Of a stretch of 64,000 nucleotides of DNA, positions 42,765 to 52,045 are shown piece after piece. The notes under the pieces are model-generated. The model was not told where the DNA came from and did no database searches. It worked only from the letters and a program-made list of their open reading frames with translations. The translations under genes and the position numbers were made by a program. Each line of letters opens with the position of its first letter. The first letter of the stretch is position 1. Origin of the DNA: Solimonas aquatica (lineage in GTDB: Bacteria; Pseudomonadota; Gammaproteobacteria; Nevskiales; Nevskiaceae); NCBI RefSeq assembly GCF_900111015.1, contig NZ_FOFS01000002.1, positions 248,001 to 312,000 on the forward strand. Direction: 5' to 3'.

Positions 42765-44303
42765 GTGTCGATAGTCGATCTGTTGTGTGGGGAATTCGGT
42801 GCGCGCTGCCTGACGCAACCCGAGCAGCTGGCGCGATATGAAATTCCGGAGCGGGGGCCGCGCGGCACCGCGCTGGCCGCCTTGCTGCCAGCCGACGAGG
42901 CCGAGCTGCAGCGAGCCTTGGCGCTGGCGAATGCAGAGGGCTTTGCCTATGTGCTCAGTGCCGGGCGTACCGGCCTGGTGGAGGCGCAGCGCCCGCAGGG
43001 CGAAGTGGTGCTCAGCCTGGAGCGCTTCTCACGTCCGCTGGCCCTGGAGCTGGCTGATGGTTCCCGCTGCGAGCTGGCGAGCAGTCCATCCCTGGCTGCG
43101 GCCCGTCAGCATCTCTACGAATGGTGGCTGGTGCAGGGCAAGCCCGGCCTGGACCACGCGGTCCTCCACGCCGAGGCGGCACTGACCATCGACGCCGCCA
43201 ATGAATTGCTTGAACCCCTGGGCTGGATGTTCCCCCTGGAGCTGGGCGCCAGCGCTGCCGCGACCGTCGGTGCCTGCGTGGCCAATGGCTCTGCCGGCGC
43301 CAACGCCGTCTGCTACGGCACGGCCGCGCACATGGCGCATGGCGCCGCAGGCTTCTGGGGGCGCGCAGAAGCCACGCCGGTTTTTTCCGGCGCTGCATGG
43401 GCCCAGCCCGCGTCCGACGTGCTGGCGATCGACTCCACGCGTCTGGACTTGCGTCAGGGTCTGATCGGCACCCAGGGCATTCTCGGGGTCATCACGCGCG
43501 TCGGTTTGCGGTTGCACGCCATCCCCGTTCAGCGGGAAGCAGCCTTGCTGCCGCTGGCGGATATGAACAGCGCCATGCAGCTGTTCAAGCTCGCACGGCA
43601 AACCTTCGGCCCGGATATCGAGGAATTCGAGTTTCTGTCGCGCTCGTCATTGGCACTGGTGAAGCAGCTGCATGGCGACGGCCTGCGGCTGCCCATCGCA
43701 GAAAACATCGATGCACCGTATTACGCGCTTCTGCAACTCAAGTCCGTGGTGCATGACGATGATCTGGCTGGCCGTCTTTACGCGTTCCTGAGCGGCCCTG
43801 CTGGCTTTGCTGATGAAGCCATCGGCTACGCACCGCTGAAGAATCTCAAGCGTATCCGTCATTCCGTGACGGAGGCCAGCAACGCCCGCATGCGCGCGCT
43901 GGGCGGCGGGCGGCTGAGCTTTGATACCGCCACGCCAGTGGCAAGTTTCGGGGCTTATCTGGATCGGCTGGCGCAGGAGCTGACTGCGCTGGCTCCAGAT
44001 CTGGAGTTCATCGCCTTTGGCCATGCCGGCATCGGCGGCGCGCATCTTCACCTGCTCGGCACCGCGGCCAGGCCGGTGGCCGCCATGAGCGATGAGTTGG
44101 TGCGCACCGTGTTTGACGTTACGGCCGCCCATGGTGGCACCTTCAGTGCCGAGCACGGTGTGGGGCCAAAATGGGCAGAAGAGTTTCTTCGTCGTGTGCC
44201 TGAACAACGGCTTGCCGAGCTGGCAGAGGCCAAGCGGACTTACGATCCTGGTCTGGTGCTGCAGCCGCGTAGCTTCGGGATGGAGCGGCTGTTGAAGCAG
44301 TAG
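42765..44303 (+). CDS. FAD-binding oxidase, GlcD/Dld-like D-2-hydroxyacid dehydrogenase (512 aa)
   Basis: GTG 42765 behind GAGGA (42756-42760) is the likely start; an in-frame ATG at 42660 would overlap manC. The PP-loop region YVLSAGRTGLVEAQRPQGEV, the ELGASAAATVGACVANGSAG stretch (usual DPG....IGGN.ATNAGG) and the DLRQGLIGTQGILGVITRVG block are those of VAO-type FAD oxidases. The C-terminus has FGHAGIGGAHLHLLG, where relatives usually have GHxGDGNxH, and FSAEHGVGPKWAEEFLRR. The changed GDGN motif may alter substrate. It could reoxidise D-2-hydroxyacids made by the SerA-like dehydrogenase, but the genes are 21 kb apart. Confidence 0.78.
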   Translation: MSIVDLLCGEFGARCLTQPEQLARYEIPERGPRGTALAALLPADEAELQRALALANAEGFAYVLSAGRTGLVEAQRPQGEVVLSLERFSRPLALELADGSRCELASSPSLAAARQHLYEWWLVQGKPGLDHAVLHAEAALTIDAANELLEPLGWMFPLELGASAAATVGACVANGSAGANAVCYGTAAHMAHGAAGFWGRAEATPVFSGAAWAQPASDVLAIDSTRLDLRQGLIGTQGILGVITRVGLRLHAIPVQREAALLPLADMNSAMQLFKLARQTFGPDIEEFEFLSRSSLALVKQLHGDGLRLPIAENIDAPYYALLQLKSVVHDDDLAGRLYAFLSGPAGFADEAIGYAPLKNLKRIRHSVTEASNARMRALGGGRLSFDTATPVASFGAYLDRLAQELTALAPDLEFIAFGHAGIGGAHLHLLGTAARPVAAMSDELVRTVFDVTAAHGGTFSAEHGVGPKWAEEFLRRVPEQRLAELAEAKRTYDPGLVLQPRSFGMERLLKQ

Positions 44304-44975
44304 GAATTGCCATGCGCACGGCCACCTTCGCGTGCAAGTCCACCACATCGCCTGCTGCATTCGCGCTCACGGAATGTTCCGTCATCGGCGTTCCGGTCTC
44401 ATGGCAAAGCAAGATATCCGTGTTGTCGCCAGATTTGCAGCGAAGCAAGCCTGTAAATCGTCTTGAAGAGTTCAGTCAGATGTGACGTAAATCCGCTGGG
44501 GTGGAGCTCGATGAAACGAGATGGCGCACAACTCGTCATTTGACGCGTGGCGGATATTGCACGGAGTCGCTTGTTGCGCGCAGGCCCGTGGAAATACAGG
44601 GCCATTACCGAGGGCACTGGGGCTGCTGACCATCGCCAACGGCTCGGATGCCTTCGCTGCCTTGCTGCAGGCATATGCTCTGAATCCGCGTAGCGAAGCC
44701 GCGCGAGCCGCCTTGAACGAAGCGTGTACGAAGAGCAAGCGAAAGATGAATCTGTATCCGGAGAATCAGCTCGAGTTTTTCCCTGCGGGCTGGGCGACAA
44801 GCAGGCTTTGAATGAGCTGGTGCTGTGCGACCAACAAGTCGACAAGGCGGGGTTCAGCTCAGACCCTGGCGAGACCTATACGGATGGCATATCCCGTCGG
44901 TCTGCCTGGCATCGGTAAGCGGTCCGAGACAGACATGGCGCCTGGTCGGGCCAGTGCGCTCCGATAGGGCCAGGA
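44304..44975. other. Gene-poor 670-bp stretch with a possible decayed coding fragment
   Basis: No intact gene is supported here. A 96-codon plus-strand frame at 44521-44811 contains SDAFAALLQAYALNPRSEAARAALNEA, which could be the trace of a TPR-type or polysaccharide-related gene, but it has no Shine-Dalgarno and no clear family. Minus-strand frames of similar length look like shadows. The region may be remnant DNA between manC's oxidase neighbour and the pyruvyltransferase-like gene. Confidence 0.35.
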
Positions 44976-45845
44976 TCACGCAGATTCGGCGCGCAAGTAG
45001 CGGTGCACTTTTTTCTTCAGCCTGTCGGGCGGGGTGATTGGCGCGCATGCCAAGATCTGCGCCAGATCTGGCTTGCGAATCCCGCTGAAGAGCTTTGTAT
45101 GGAGTTGCTCTCCTTCCGGCAGGGTGCGAGCAAAATCAGCTTCTATGCCGATGGACGCCGCGAAGTCTCGCCATTTAAAGGGCACATCGATGAAGCCGCT
45201 GTCGAAGTAACTGTATGGGACTCGATAAGCACAGCATACGATCGCAGCGTGCAGGGCCCCACATAGGACGAAGCGGGCGCTCGTTATCTTGTCTATGAAT
45301 TGATGGATGGCGTCGAGGCTTGCCTCTATGTTGGGGCGAACGACCGCCTGAGCCCCTGTGCTGGAAAGAAGCTGTTCATCGGTTTTCTTCTCCAGGAAAT
45401 GGGGCACACACAAGCTGGCGCCAGAAAACTCGGTCGCTGGGCGTGGACTGTACAGAGCGGGAAGCAGCAAGGCCGGATCGCCCATTGGCGTGTCCGGAGG
45501 CAGACCCAGTGCGTCACGGGTCAATGGGCCACGAACGCCAAAAAACACGCAGTGCTCCAGCAACTCCGGATCAAGAGGCAGTGCGTCCTTCTTTCCGCAG
45601 CACCAAAATGCCACCTTGGCATTCGCGCCGCCTTGGGAATGCTCAAGCCCGGCCTTTACGTGATAGTCGGAAATAACACTTCCGATCAAATGCAGGACAT
45701 CAAGTCGGGATCTAGGTCGGCCCCACTGCGGGTGCAGAAGACTCCGTCCCGAGAGTTCCCTTAGAAGCAGTTCTGAGAGCAAGTCACCAAAGTTCTGGTG
45801 CTTCAGTCCTTTGCGCCAATACGAAATGATTGGCGCATCAGCCAT
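44976..45845 (-). CDS. Polysaccharide pyruvyltransferase-family protein (289 aa)
   Basis: GGAG nine bases upstream supports ATG 45845. It starts ISYWRKGLKHQNFGDLLSEL, the G-D turn of the family (usual N.GD), then IGSVISDYHV, the GVRGPLTRDALGL block typical of PssK/WcaK-like transferases, and GDPALLLPALY. Later come VRPNIEASLDAIHQFIDKI and SARFVLCGALHAAIVCCAYR, where relatives have a 'SRLHg.i.a...g.P' block; the His is kept (ALHAAI). Such enzymes add pyruvate ketals to sugars from phosphoenolpyruvate. Slightly lower GC than neighbours. Probably cytosolic and acting on the same glycan. Confidence 0.82.
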   Translation of the reverse strand: MADAPIISYWRKGLKHQNFGDLLSELLLRELSGRSLLHPQWGRPRSRLDVLHLIGSVISDYHVKAGLEHSQGGANAKVAFWCCGKKDALPLDPELLEHCVFFGVRGPLTRDALGLPPDTPMGDPALLLPALYSPRPATEFSGASLCVPHFLEKKTDEQLLSSTGAQAVVRPNIEASLDAIHQFIDKITSARFVLCGALHAAIVCCAYRVPYSYFDSGFIDVPFKWRDFAASIGIEADFARTLPEGEQLHTKLFSGIRKPDLAQILACAPITPPDRLKKKVHRYLRAESA

Positions 45846-45981
45846 GCGACTGTCTCCGCCGGAGCGTGCAGTGCCTGCTGGCTCCGGTGCAGAGCGCAGT
45901 TGCTTTCAGCATCTTGGCCAGGCTTCGGGCTGAGTGTGATTGCACAATCCAGCACATCGGAATGACCTGGCTGGATCGAAC

Positions 45982-46842
45982 TCAGTGGAGCGTGCTCCAG
46001 TCCTGACCGTTGGTGGACGTGTACAGCTGACCACCGGAATAGAAAAGATAATTGCCCGACCAGTAAGCCTGGCTGCTCTTGGCGCCCGCTTTCTGCGCGA
46101 CGTTGATCAGAACGCGGCCGCATTCGGCAAGGCTGCCAACCGGTGTGACTTGCCACTTGTCGCCGACGTGAACCTGGCAGCCGCGGGGCGTGCCGGGGGC
46201 GGCCTGCGGGGTGGAGAAGCCGGTGCTCGGAGCTGCGGCCGGTGTCGGGGCCGCCGCCGCCGCCGCAGGCGCTGGGGCGGGCGGAGCCGGTCGATATGGT
46301 TTGGCGGCCGCCGGTGGCGCCATGGGCACGCTCTGGCTGCCGGCCGGGGCGGGCGCAGGCACGTCACCCAAAGGTACCGGGGCTTCCAGGTCAGGCATCA
46401 CGGGGGCTGCAGCTGGTGCGGGCGGCGGAGTGGCGACCGGTGCGGGAGACGGCGTGGCAGCGACAGCAGCGGGGCGCGATGCATCTTCGCCGGGCTTGCG
46501 CTCGGCCGGTTCGGCAGCAGGCGCAGGGCCGGTGCGCAGGGTATTGAGGGCGCCGATCGAGCCGCCGCCATCGCTGCGGATCGGCTGCCAGGTCTTGCCG
46601 CCGTCCGTTGACTGGTAGGACTGCCCATCTTTGTAGGCCAGGTTCACGGCGCCGAATTGTGCGAACTGACGTTCGCCAGGGGTGGCGGCCGCTTCGGCAT
46701 ATTTCAGGCAGCTGCTGATCGACGTTGCGCCCATCACCACCCAATCCTCGCCAATCAGTACGCGGCAACCCTTGCCGGCGGCGTCCTGCGCGAAAGCTTG
46801 GACGCTCGTCAGTGCCAGGGCGAGAGCAAGGAATCTTTTCAT
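45982..46842 (-). CDS. Secreted protein of two copies of one domain joined by a Pro/Ala linker (286 aa)
   Basis: Start ATG 46842 gives a textbook signal peptide (MKRFLALALALTSVQAFA). Residues 25-88 and 221-286 are homologous: both start GC.V..G..W, keep a Cys after S.(S/E), and end with a GQ.Y.S..G..W motif (KDGQSYQSTDGGKTW and SGGQLYTSTNGQDWSTLH). Each half has two conserved Cys and could form a disulfide. Between them lie about 120 residues of Ala/Pro. This is a periplasmic or cell-surface protein with repeated binding modules, possibly for a glycan or peptidoglycan. It starts 100 nt after the TolC gene on the same strand, so cotranscription is likely. I know no named family. Confidence 0.75.
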   Translation of the reverse strand: MKRFLALALALTSVQAFAQDAAGKGCRVLIGEDWVVMGATSISSCLKYAEAAATPGERQFAQFGAVNLAYKDGQSYQSTDGGKTWQPIRSDGGGSIGALNTLRTGPAPAAEPAERKPGEDASRPAAVAATPSPAPVATPPPAPAAAPVMPDLEAPVPLGDVPAPAPAGSQSVPMAPPAAAKPYRPAPPAPAPAAAAAAPTPAAAPSTGFSTPQAAPGTPRGCQVHVGDKWQVTPVGSLAECGRVLINVAQKAGAKSSQAYWSGNYLFYSGGQLYTSTNGQDWSTLH

Positions 46843-46942
46843 CGTCTTCAAATCTCGGGCGAAGGTGTCGCTGTGCGAAAGGAGCGGCAAAAATCTTAAA
46901 TGACTGCTGGGATTTATGGCGAGCGCTGACGGTTGTTTGCCA

Positions 46943-48310
46943 TCAGCGGCGCGCGCCGCCTGACTCGCCACCGCCGAGCAGGGCATCCAGATCGTCGATA
47001 TCCGCCGCGCTGAGCTGGCCTACGTCGCCTTTGAGCTGCAGCAGGTTGATGAGATAACTGTAACGGGCCTGCGCCAGGGCCTTCTGGGCGCCGACCAGGG
47101 CCTGACGGGTGTTCAGCGCATCGATGATGGTGCGTGCGCCGACCTTGAAGCCCACCTCCGTCGCCACCACGCTGGCCTGCTGTGAGTTCACGGCGTTGGC
47201 GGAAGCCTTGACGGCGGAGATGCCGCTGACCACGCCTTCGTAATGGTCGCGCACGCTCTGGTTGGTGATCTGCAGCTGCTGCTGATAGTCGGCCTGCGCT
47301 TTCTTCTCGCCGGCCTCGGCCTGGCGTACGCCGGAAGACACCTGGCCACCGCGGAACAGCGGCCATGTCAGGTTCACGCCGACGTAGGCGTTCTGCGAGT
47401 CGTAGCCGAATGTAGAGGTGGAGTATTCGCGATCCAGAACTCCCGAGGCCGCGATGGTGGGCAGGTGCGCACCAAAGGCGGCGGAGACTGACTGCCTGGC
47501 CGCTTCGGCGGCGTAGCGGGCGGCCATCAGGTCCAGGTTGGTGTCCTGGGCGGCGGCCACCCAGCTGTCCACCGAGGCGGGATTGGGCGGCGCCAGCGCG
47601 ATTTCCTCGCGCAGGGGCGCGACGCGGTCCATGGGGCGGCCGATGATCACGGACAGCGCGCGCTTGGCCTTGTTGAGGGCCAGCGTGTCGGTGATCACGG
47701 TTGCGGTGCTGCTGTCGTAAGAGGCCTGCGCGTTGCGGGCGTCGGTGACCGCAGCCAGGCCGGACTTGTACTTGGCTTCCTGGGTTTCATACTGCTGCTT
47801 GAAGGCCGACTGGGCGTCGAGATCGGCGCGCAGGGCGTCCTGGGCGCTGAGCACATCCAGATAGGCGCCCACCAGGCGCAGCACCAGTTTCTGTTCGGCC
47901 GAGCGATAGGCCGCTTCGGCTTGCGCGACGGTGGCATCGGCAGCGGCCACCTTCTTGAAGGCGGTCCAGTCGAACAGCGTCTGGCTCAGCTGCAATACGT
48001 AGGATTCGGAGTTATAGGTTTCCTGCAGCTGCTGATACAGCACCGAGGCCTTGTCGCCGGTCTGCAATACCTTGAAGCGGTTTTGCTTGGCACCTGCCTG
48101 TGCGCTGACTTGTGGCAGCAGCGCGCCCCAGGCCTGCGGCTTGGCTTCCTTGGCAGCGTCGCGCTGATACCGGGCGGACAGCAGGGTCTGGTCATTGTCC
48201 TGCGCCAGCTGATAGAGGTCGCGCAATACGCCGGCCTGGCTCGCGACGGGGGCGAGCAGCAGTACGGAGGCAATGGCAGTAAGACGTAGATTCCGGATCC
48301 CTGTGTGCAT
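46943..48310 (-). CDS. tolC: TolC-family outer-membrane efflux/secretion channel (455 aa)
   Basis: Start ATG 48310 gives a signal peptide (MHTGIRNLRLTAIASVLLLA, ending VASQAG); longer frames add no homology. The mature protein begins with DLYQLAQDNDQTLLSARYQR, the TolC helix start. Long helices alternate with strands: YVLQLSQTLFDWTAFKKVAA, the repeat-half motif YVGVNLTWPLFRGGQVSSGV and the late helix VGFKVGARTIIDALNTRQAL, all standard for TolC. It forms the exit channel for the HlyB/HlyD-type exporter about 34 kb away, or serves general efflux. Single-copy TolC usage by several pumps is common, so a dedicated role is unproven. Confidence 0.93.
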   Translation of the reverse strand: MHTGIRNLRLTAIASVLLLAPVASQAGVLRDLYQLAQDNDQTLLSARYQRDAAKEAKPQAWGALLPQVSAQAGAKQNRFKVLQTGDKASVLYQQLQETYNSESYVLQLSQTLFDWTAFKKVAAADATVAQAEAAYRSAEQKLVLRLVGAYLDVLSAQDALRADLDAQSAFKQQYETQEAKYKSGLAAVTDARNAQASYDSSTATVITDTLALNKAKRALSVIIGRPMDRVAPLREEIALAPPNPASVDSWVAAAQDTNLDLMAARYAAEAARQSVSAAFGAHLPTIAASGVLDREYSTSTFGYDSQNAYVGVNLTWPLFRGGQVSSGVRQAEAGEKKAQADYQQQLQITNQSVRDHYEGVVSGISAVKASANAVNSQQASVVATEVGFKVGARTIIDALNTRQALVGAQKALAQARYSYLINLLQLKGDVGQLSAADIDDLDALLGGGESGGARR

Positions 48311-48485
48311 GGTGTCTCGACCTGTGGCTAAAAAGGCGGCCGCTGGGCGGGCGCGCTGGGCGGGATAGTAGCCTACGGGAACCCCAGCCGTGGGCGGCAT
48401 CGCGCAAGAGGGCGGGGGGTTTTGAGAGCTTCGGGTCCGTGCCGGCGGATGTGATGTCTTATCCTATCCGCCGATAGACCCGGAT

Positions 48486-48528
48486 CGCGTCGCCCCACCA
48501 GGGGCCGTGGTGCGGCGTGGCGTTTTTT
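48486..48528 (+). promoter_or_regulatory. Attenuator-like hairpin with T tract just before rmlA
   Basis: The 15-base arms 48486-48500 and 48508-48522 pair at 12 of 15 positions, with the core CGCCCCACCA / TGGTGCGGCG matching at nine of ten. A seven-base loop separates them and six T residues follow (48523-48528). The rmlA Shine-Dalgarno (AGAGG, 48531-48535) comes immediately after. Such a structure could terminate transcripts reaching rmlA or act as a leader control. Confidence 0.5.
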
Positions 48529-48541
48529 CTAGAGGATATCC

Positions 48542-49423
48542 GTGAAACGTAAGGGGATTGTTCTGGCGGGCGGCTCCGGTACGCGACTGCATCCGCTGAC
48601 ACACTCGGTCAGCAAGCAGCTGATGCCGGTCTATGACAAGCCGATGATCTATTACCCGCTCAGCACGCTGATGCTGGCCGGCATCCGCGACATCCTGATC
48701 ATCACCACGCCCAGGGACACGCAGTCGTTCCAGCACTTGCTGGGCGATGGTTCGCAGTGGGGGCTGGACTTCAGCTACGTGGTGCAGCCCAGCCCCGATG
48801 GTCTGGCGCAGGCCTTTCTGCTGGGCGAAGGCTTCCTCGGCAATGATCCGGCCTGCCTGATTCTGGGCGACAACATCTATCACGGCCATGGCCTGGCCGA
48901 ACTCATGCAGAGTGCGCACGGGCGCGAGCAGGGCGCCACGGTGTTCGGTTACTGGGTGCGTGATCCCGAGCGCTACGGCGTGGTGAGCTTCGACGAATCC
49001 GGCCGTGCCATCGATGTCGAGGAAAAGCCGGCGCAGCCCCGCTCCAATTACGCCGTCACCGGGCTTTATTTCTACGACAAGGACATCGTGCCGATCGCCA
49101 AGTCCATCAAGCCTTCGGCGCGCGGCGAGCTGGAAATCACCGACGTCAACAAGGTCTATCTGGAACGCGGCGATCTGCACGTGGAACTGATGGGCCGGGG
49201 CTACGCCTGGCTGGACACCGGCACGCACGATTCCCTGCTCGATGCGGCGAACTTCATTCAGGTGATGCAGGCGCGCCAGGGTCTGCAGATCGCCTGTCCC
49301 GAGGAAATCGCCTGGCGTCAGCGCTGGATCAGCGACGAGGATCTGGACCGGATGGCCCGATCCCTGGCCAAGAACGGCTATGGGCAGTATCTGCAGAACC
49401 TGCTCAGGACCGGGCGCGGCTAG
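48542..49423 (+). CDS. rmlA: Glucose-1-phosphate thymidylyltransferase (293 aa)
   Basis: First step of dTDP-L-rhamnose synthesis: glucose-1-phosphate plus dTTP to dTDP-glucose. Start GTG 48542 behind AGAGG. It has [40 protein letters not shown], the [12 protein letters not shown] metal site, [20 protein letters not shown] and [17 protein letters not shown], all canonical. At 293 residues it is full length. It heads an operon with rmlC, rmlD, rmlB and galE; the order A-C-D-B differs from the B-D-A-C order of many enterobacteria. A T-tract hairpin precedes the Shine-Dalgarno. Confidence 0.97.
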   Translation: MKRKGIVLAGGSGTRLHPLTHSVSKQLMPVYDKPMIYYPLSTLMLAGIRDILIITTPRDTQSFQHLLGDGSQWGLDFSYVVQPSPDGLAQAFLLGEGFLGNDPACLILGDNIYHGHGLAELMQSAHGREQGATVFGYWVRDPERYGVVSFDESGRAIDVEEKPAQPRSNYAVTGLYFYDKDIVPIAKSIKPSARGELEITDVNKVYLERGDLHVELMGRGYAWLDTGTHDSLLDAANFIQVMQARQGLQIACPEEIAWRQRWISDEDLDRMARSLAKNGYGQYLQNLLRTGRG

Positions 49424-49513
49424 CACACCGCCTCCGGCCTCTGTGCGCCTGGTTTTCGCTGCCTCGCCGGCCAAGCTTTTCCTTAGAGATTTTTCTCCAG
49501 ACCGAATTCTTCG

Positions 49514-50077
49514 ATGAACGTCATTGAAACCCGTCTCCCCGGCGTGCTGATCTTCGAGCCGAAGGTGTTTGGCGATGCGCGCGGTTTTTTCGTGGAGACT
49601 TTCCGCGAATCCGTGTGCCGTGAGCGCGGCATTCCGCCTTTCGTGCAGGACAACCAGTCGCGCTCGCGGCGCGGTGTGCTGCGCGGTCTGCACTATCAGC
49701 TGCTGCAGCCGCAGGGCAAGCTGGTGCGCGTGGCCAGCGGCCGCGTCTTCGATGTGGCGGTGGACGTGCGGCGTGGCTCGCCCACTTTCGGGCAATGGGC
49801 GGGCGTGATTCTGGATGATGTCTCGCACCGCCAGTTCTACGTGCCGCCGAACTTTGCGCACGGCTTCGTGGTGCTGTCGGATACCGCGGACTTCGTCTAC
49901 AAGTGCACCGACTATTACCACCCGGCTTCCGAGGCCGGCATCGTCTGGAATGATCCGGACGTGGGCATCGAGTGGCCCGCCGAGGTGCTGGACGCGGTGC
50001 TGCTCTCCGACAAGGATCGTGCGGCGCCCCGGCTCAAGGACCAGCTTGCCGAGAAGCTGCCGGTGTACGCGCCATGA
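49514..50077 (+). CDS. rmlC: dTDP-4-dehydrorhamnose 3,5-epimerase (187 aa)
   Basis: Third step of dTDP-rhamnose synthesis. Motifs: PGVLIFEPKVFGDARGFFVE, VQDNQSRSRRGVLRGLHYQL with the catalytic His, VRVASGRVFDVAVDVRRGSP with the partner Asp, and FVPPNFAHGFVVLSD-type strands (VPPNFAHGF). Normal cupin-fold length. It begins 90 nt after rmlA and its stop overlaps the rmlD start by four bases. Confidence 0.97.
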   Translation: MNVIETRLPGVLIFEPKVFGDARGFFVETFRESVCRERGIPPFVQDNQSRSRRGVLRGLHYQLLQPQGKLVRVASGRVFDVAVDVRRGSPTFGQWAGVILDDVSHRQFYVPPNFAHGFVVLSDTADFVYKCTDYYHPASEAGIVWNDPDVGIEWPAEVLDAVLLSDKDRAAPRLKDQLAEKLPVYAP

Positions 50078-50955
50078 GCATTCTCGTCACCGGTGCCGGC
50101 GGCCAGGTGGGCCGTGAGCTCACTGCGCGAGCCGGCGGGCGCAAGCTCATCGGCCTGGATCGCGCCGCGCTGGACATCACCGATGAAGCGGCGATTCTCG
50201 GCGCCATCGAGGCCAACGCTGCGCGCGTGCTGATCAATGCCGCCGCCTACACCGCCGTGGACAAGGCCGAAAGCGATCAGGCCAGTGCCTTCGCCGTGAA
50301 CCGCGATGGCAGCGCGGCCCTGGCGCGTGCCTGTGCGCAGGCCGGCATTCCCCTGCTGCATCTGTCCACGGATTATGTTTTCGACGGCAGCGCGCCGGCG
50401 CCTTACCCGGAATCGGCAGCTGCCGCACCCCTTGGTGTCTACGGCCTGAGCAAATGGGAAGGCGAGGTCGCCATCCGCAAGGCCCTGCCGCAGCATCTGA
50501 TCATCCGTGTCGCCTGGGTGTTCGGCGAGTTTGGCGCCAACTTCGTGCGCACCATGCTGCGCGTGGGGCGTGAACGTCCGCAGCTGCGCGTGGTGGCCGA
50601 TCAGCGTGGCGCCCCCACGCACGCCGGCGCCATCGCCGAAACGCTGCTGGGGCTGGCGGACCGCATCCTGGCGGGCGAGTCGCTGCACTGGGGCACGTAT
50701 CACTACACCGGTGCGCCGGTGACCACCTGGCATGGCTTTGCCGAAGCGATCTTCGATGAGGCGCTGGCACTGGGCCTGATCGAGAAAAAGCCGCAGGTCA
50801 CGGCCATCACCACCGCCGACTACCCCACGCCCGCCCGGCGCCCGGCCAATTCGGCGCTGGACATGACGCAGGCTGGGCTACAGTTGCAGCTGCGGGCTGC
50901 CTCATGGCGAGACGGCCTTCGCGAAACGCTACGCGCCTGGAAGTCGGCCTCATGA
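50074..50955 (+). CDS. rmlD: dTDP-4-dehydrorhamnose reductase (293 aa)
   Basis: Last step, NADPH-dependent reduction to dTDP-L-rhamnose. ATG 50074 overlaps the rmlC stop (ATGA), showing translational coupling. Rossmann motif [40 protein letters not shown] and the YxxxK pair in [12 protein letters not shown]. Full length. It in turn overlaps rmlB by four bases. Confidence 0.97.
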   Translation: MSILVTGAGGQVGRELTARAGGRKLIGLDRAALDITDEAAILGAIEANAARVLINAAAYTAVDKAESDQASAFAVNRDGSAALARACAQAGIPLLHLSTDYVFDGSAPAPYPESAAAAPLGVYGLSKWEGEVAIRKALPQHLIIRVAWVFGEFGANFVRTMLRVGRERPQLRVVADQRGAPTHAGAIAETLLGLADRILAGESLHWGTYHYTGAPVTTWHGFAEAIFDEALALGLIEKKPQVTAITTADYPTPARRPANSALDMTQAGLQLQLRAASWRDGLRETLRAWKSAS

Positions 50956-52043
50956 GTTATCAAGCCCAAAACATGCTCGTCACCGGCGGCGCCGGCTTCA
51001 TCGGCTCCAACTTCGTGCGCTATCTGCTGGGCGCCGATGCGTCGGTGCGCATCGTCAACCTGGATCTGCTCACTTATGCCGGCAAGCTGGAGAACCTGGA
51101 AGACCTGCCCGGCGCGGATCGGCACCACTTCGTCAAGGGCGATATCTGCGATCGTGAGCTGATCGACAAGCTGCTGCGCGAGCACCGCATCGACACCGTG
51201 GTGCACTTCGCCGCGGAAAGCCATGTGGATCGCTCCATTCACGGTCCCGGCGAATTCGTGCGGACCAATGTCGTGGGCACCTTCACCCTGCTGGAATCCG
51301 CGCGCCAGTACTGGATGGCCGAGCAGAAGCTGGACAAGGCGGCGCTGGCCGCGCAGCGGCGCTTTCATCACATCTCCACGGATGAGGTGTATGGCTCGCT
51401 GGGTCCTCAGGACCCACCGTTTCGCGAGACCAATCCCTACGAGCCCAACTCGCCGTACTCCGCGAGCAAGGCCGGCAGCGATCATCTGGTGCGTGCCTAC
51501 TTCCACACCTACGGCTTTCCGGTCACCACCACCAACTGCTCCAACAACTACGGGCCGTATCACTTCCCGGAAAAACTCATTCCGCTGATCATCCTCAACG
51601 CCCTGCAAGGCAAGCCGCTGCCGGTGTACGGCGATGGCCAGAACGTGCGCGACTGGTTGTTCGTCACCGATCACGCCAGTGCCATCGCCCGCGTGCTGCA
51701 GGCCGGCAAGACGGGCGAGACCTACAACGTCGGCGGCTGGAACGAGAAGAAGAATCTCGATGTGGTGGAACAGATCTGCGCCATCCTCGACGAGCTTTCG
51801 CCGCGCAAGGACGGCAAGCGCTACGGCGAGCAGATCAGGTTCGTGACCGATCGTCCCGGTCATGATCGCCGCTACGCCATCGACGCCGGCAAGCTGGAAC
51901 GCGAGCTGGGCTGGAAGCCGGCCGAGACCTTCGAAACCGGCATCCGCAAGACCGTGCGCTGGTATCTGGACAATCTGATCTGGGCGGAAAAGGTGACCGG
52001 CAGCGCTTACGGCGACTGGATCGCCAAGCAGTACGGCGCTTGA
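50952..52043 (+). CDS. rmlB: dTDP-glucose 4,6-dehydratase (363 aa)
   Basis: Second step: dTDP-glucose to the 4-keto-6-deoxy intermediate. ATG 50952 overlaps the rmlD stop (ATGA). NAD loop [39 protein letters not shown], the catalytic [13 protein letters not shown] (D-E pair) and [15 protein letters not shown] (YxxxK), then [19 protein letters not shown]. Complete, 363 residues. galE follows three bases after its stop codon. Confidence 0.97.
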   Translation: MSYQAQNMLVTGGAGFIGSNFVRYLLGADASVRIVNLDLLTYAGKLENLEDLPGADRHHFVKGDICDRELIDKLLREHRIDTVVHFAAESHVDRSIHGPGEFVRTNVVGTFTLLESARQYWMAEQKLDKAALAAQRRFHHISTDEVYGSLGPQDPPFRETNPYEPNSPYSASKAGSDHLVRAYFHTYGFPVTTTNCSNNYGPYHFPEKLIPLIILNALQGKPLPVYGDGQNVRDWLFVTDHASAIARVLQAGKTGETYNVGGWNEKKNLDVVEQICAILDELSPRKDGKRYGEQIRFVTDRPGHDRRYAIDAGKLERELGWKPAETFETGIRKTVRWYLDNLIWAEKVTGSAYGDWIAKQYGA

Positions 52044-52045
52044 TC

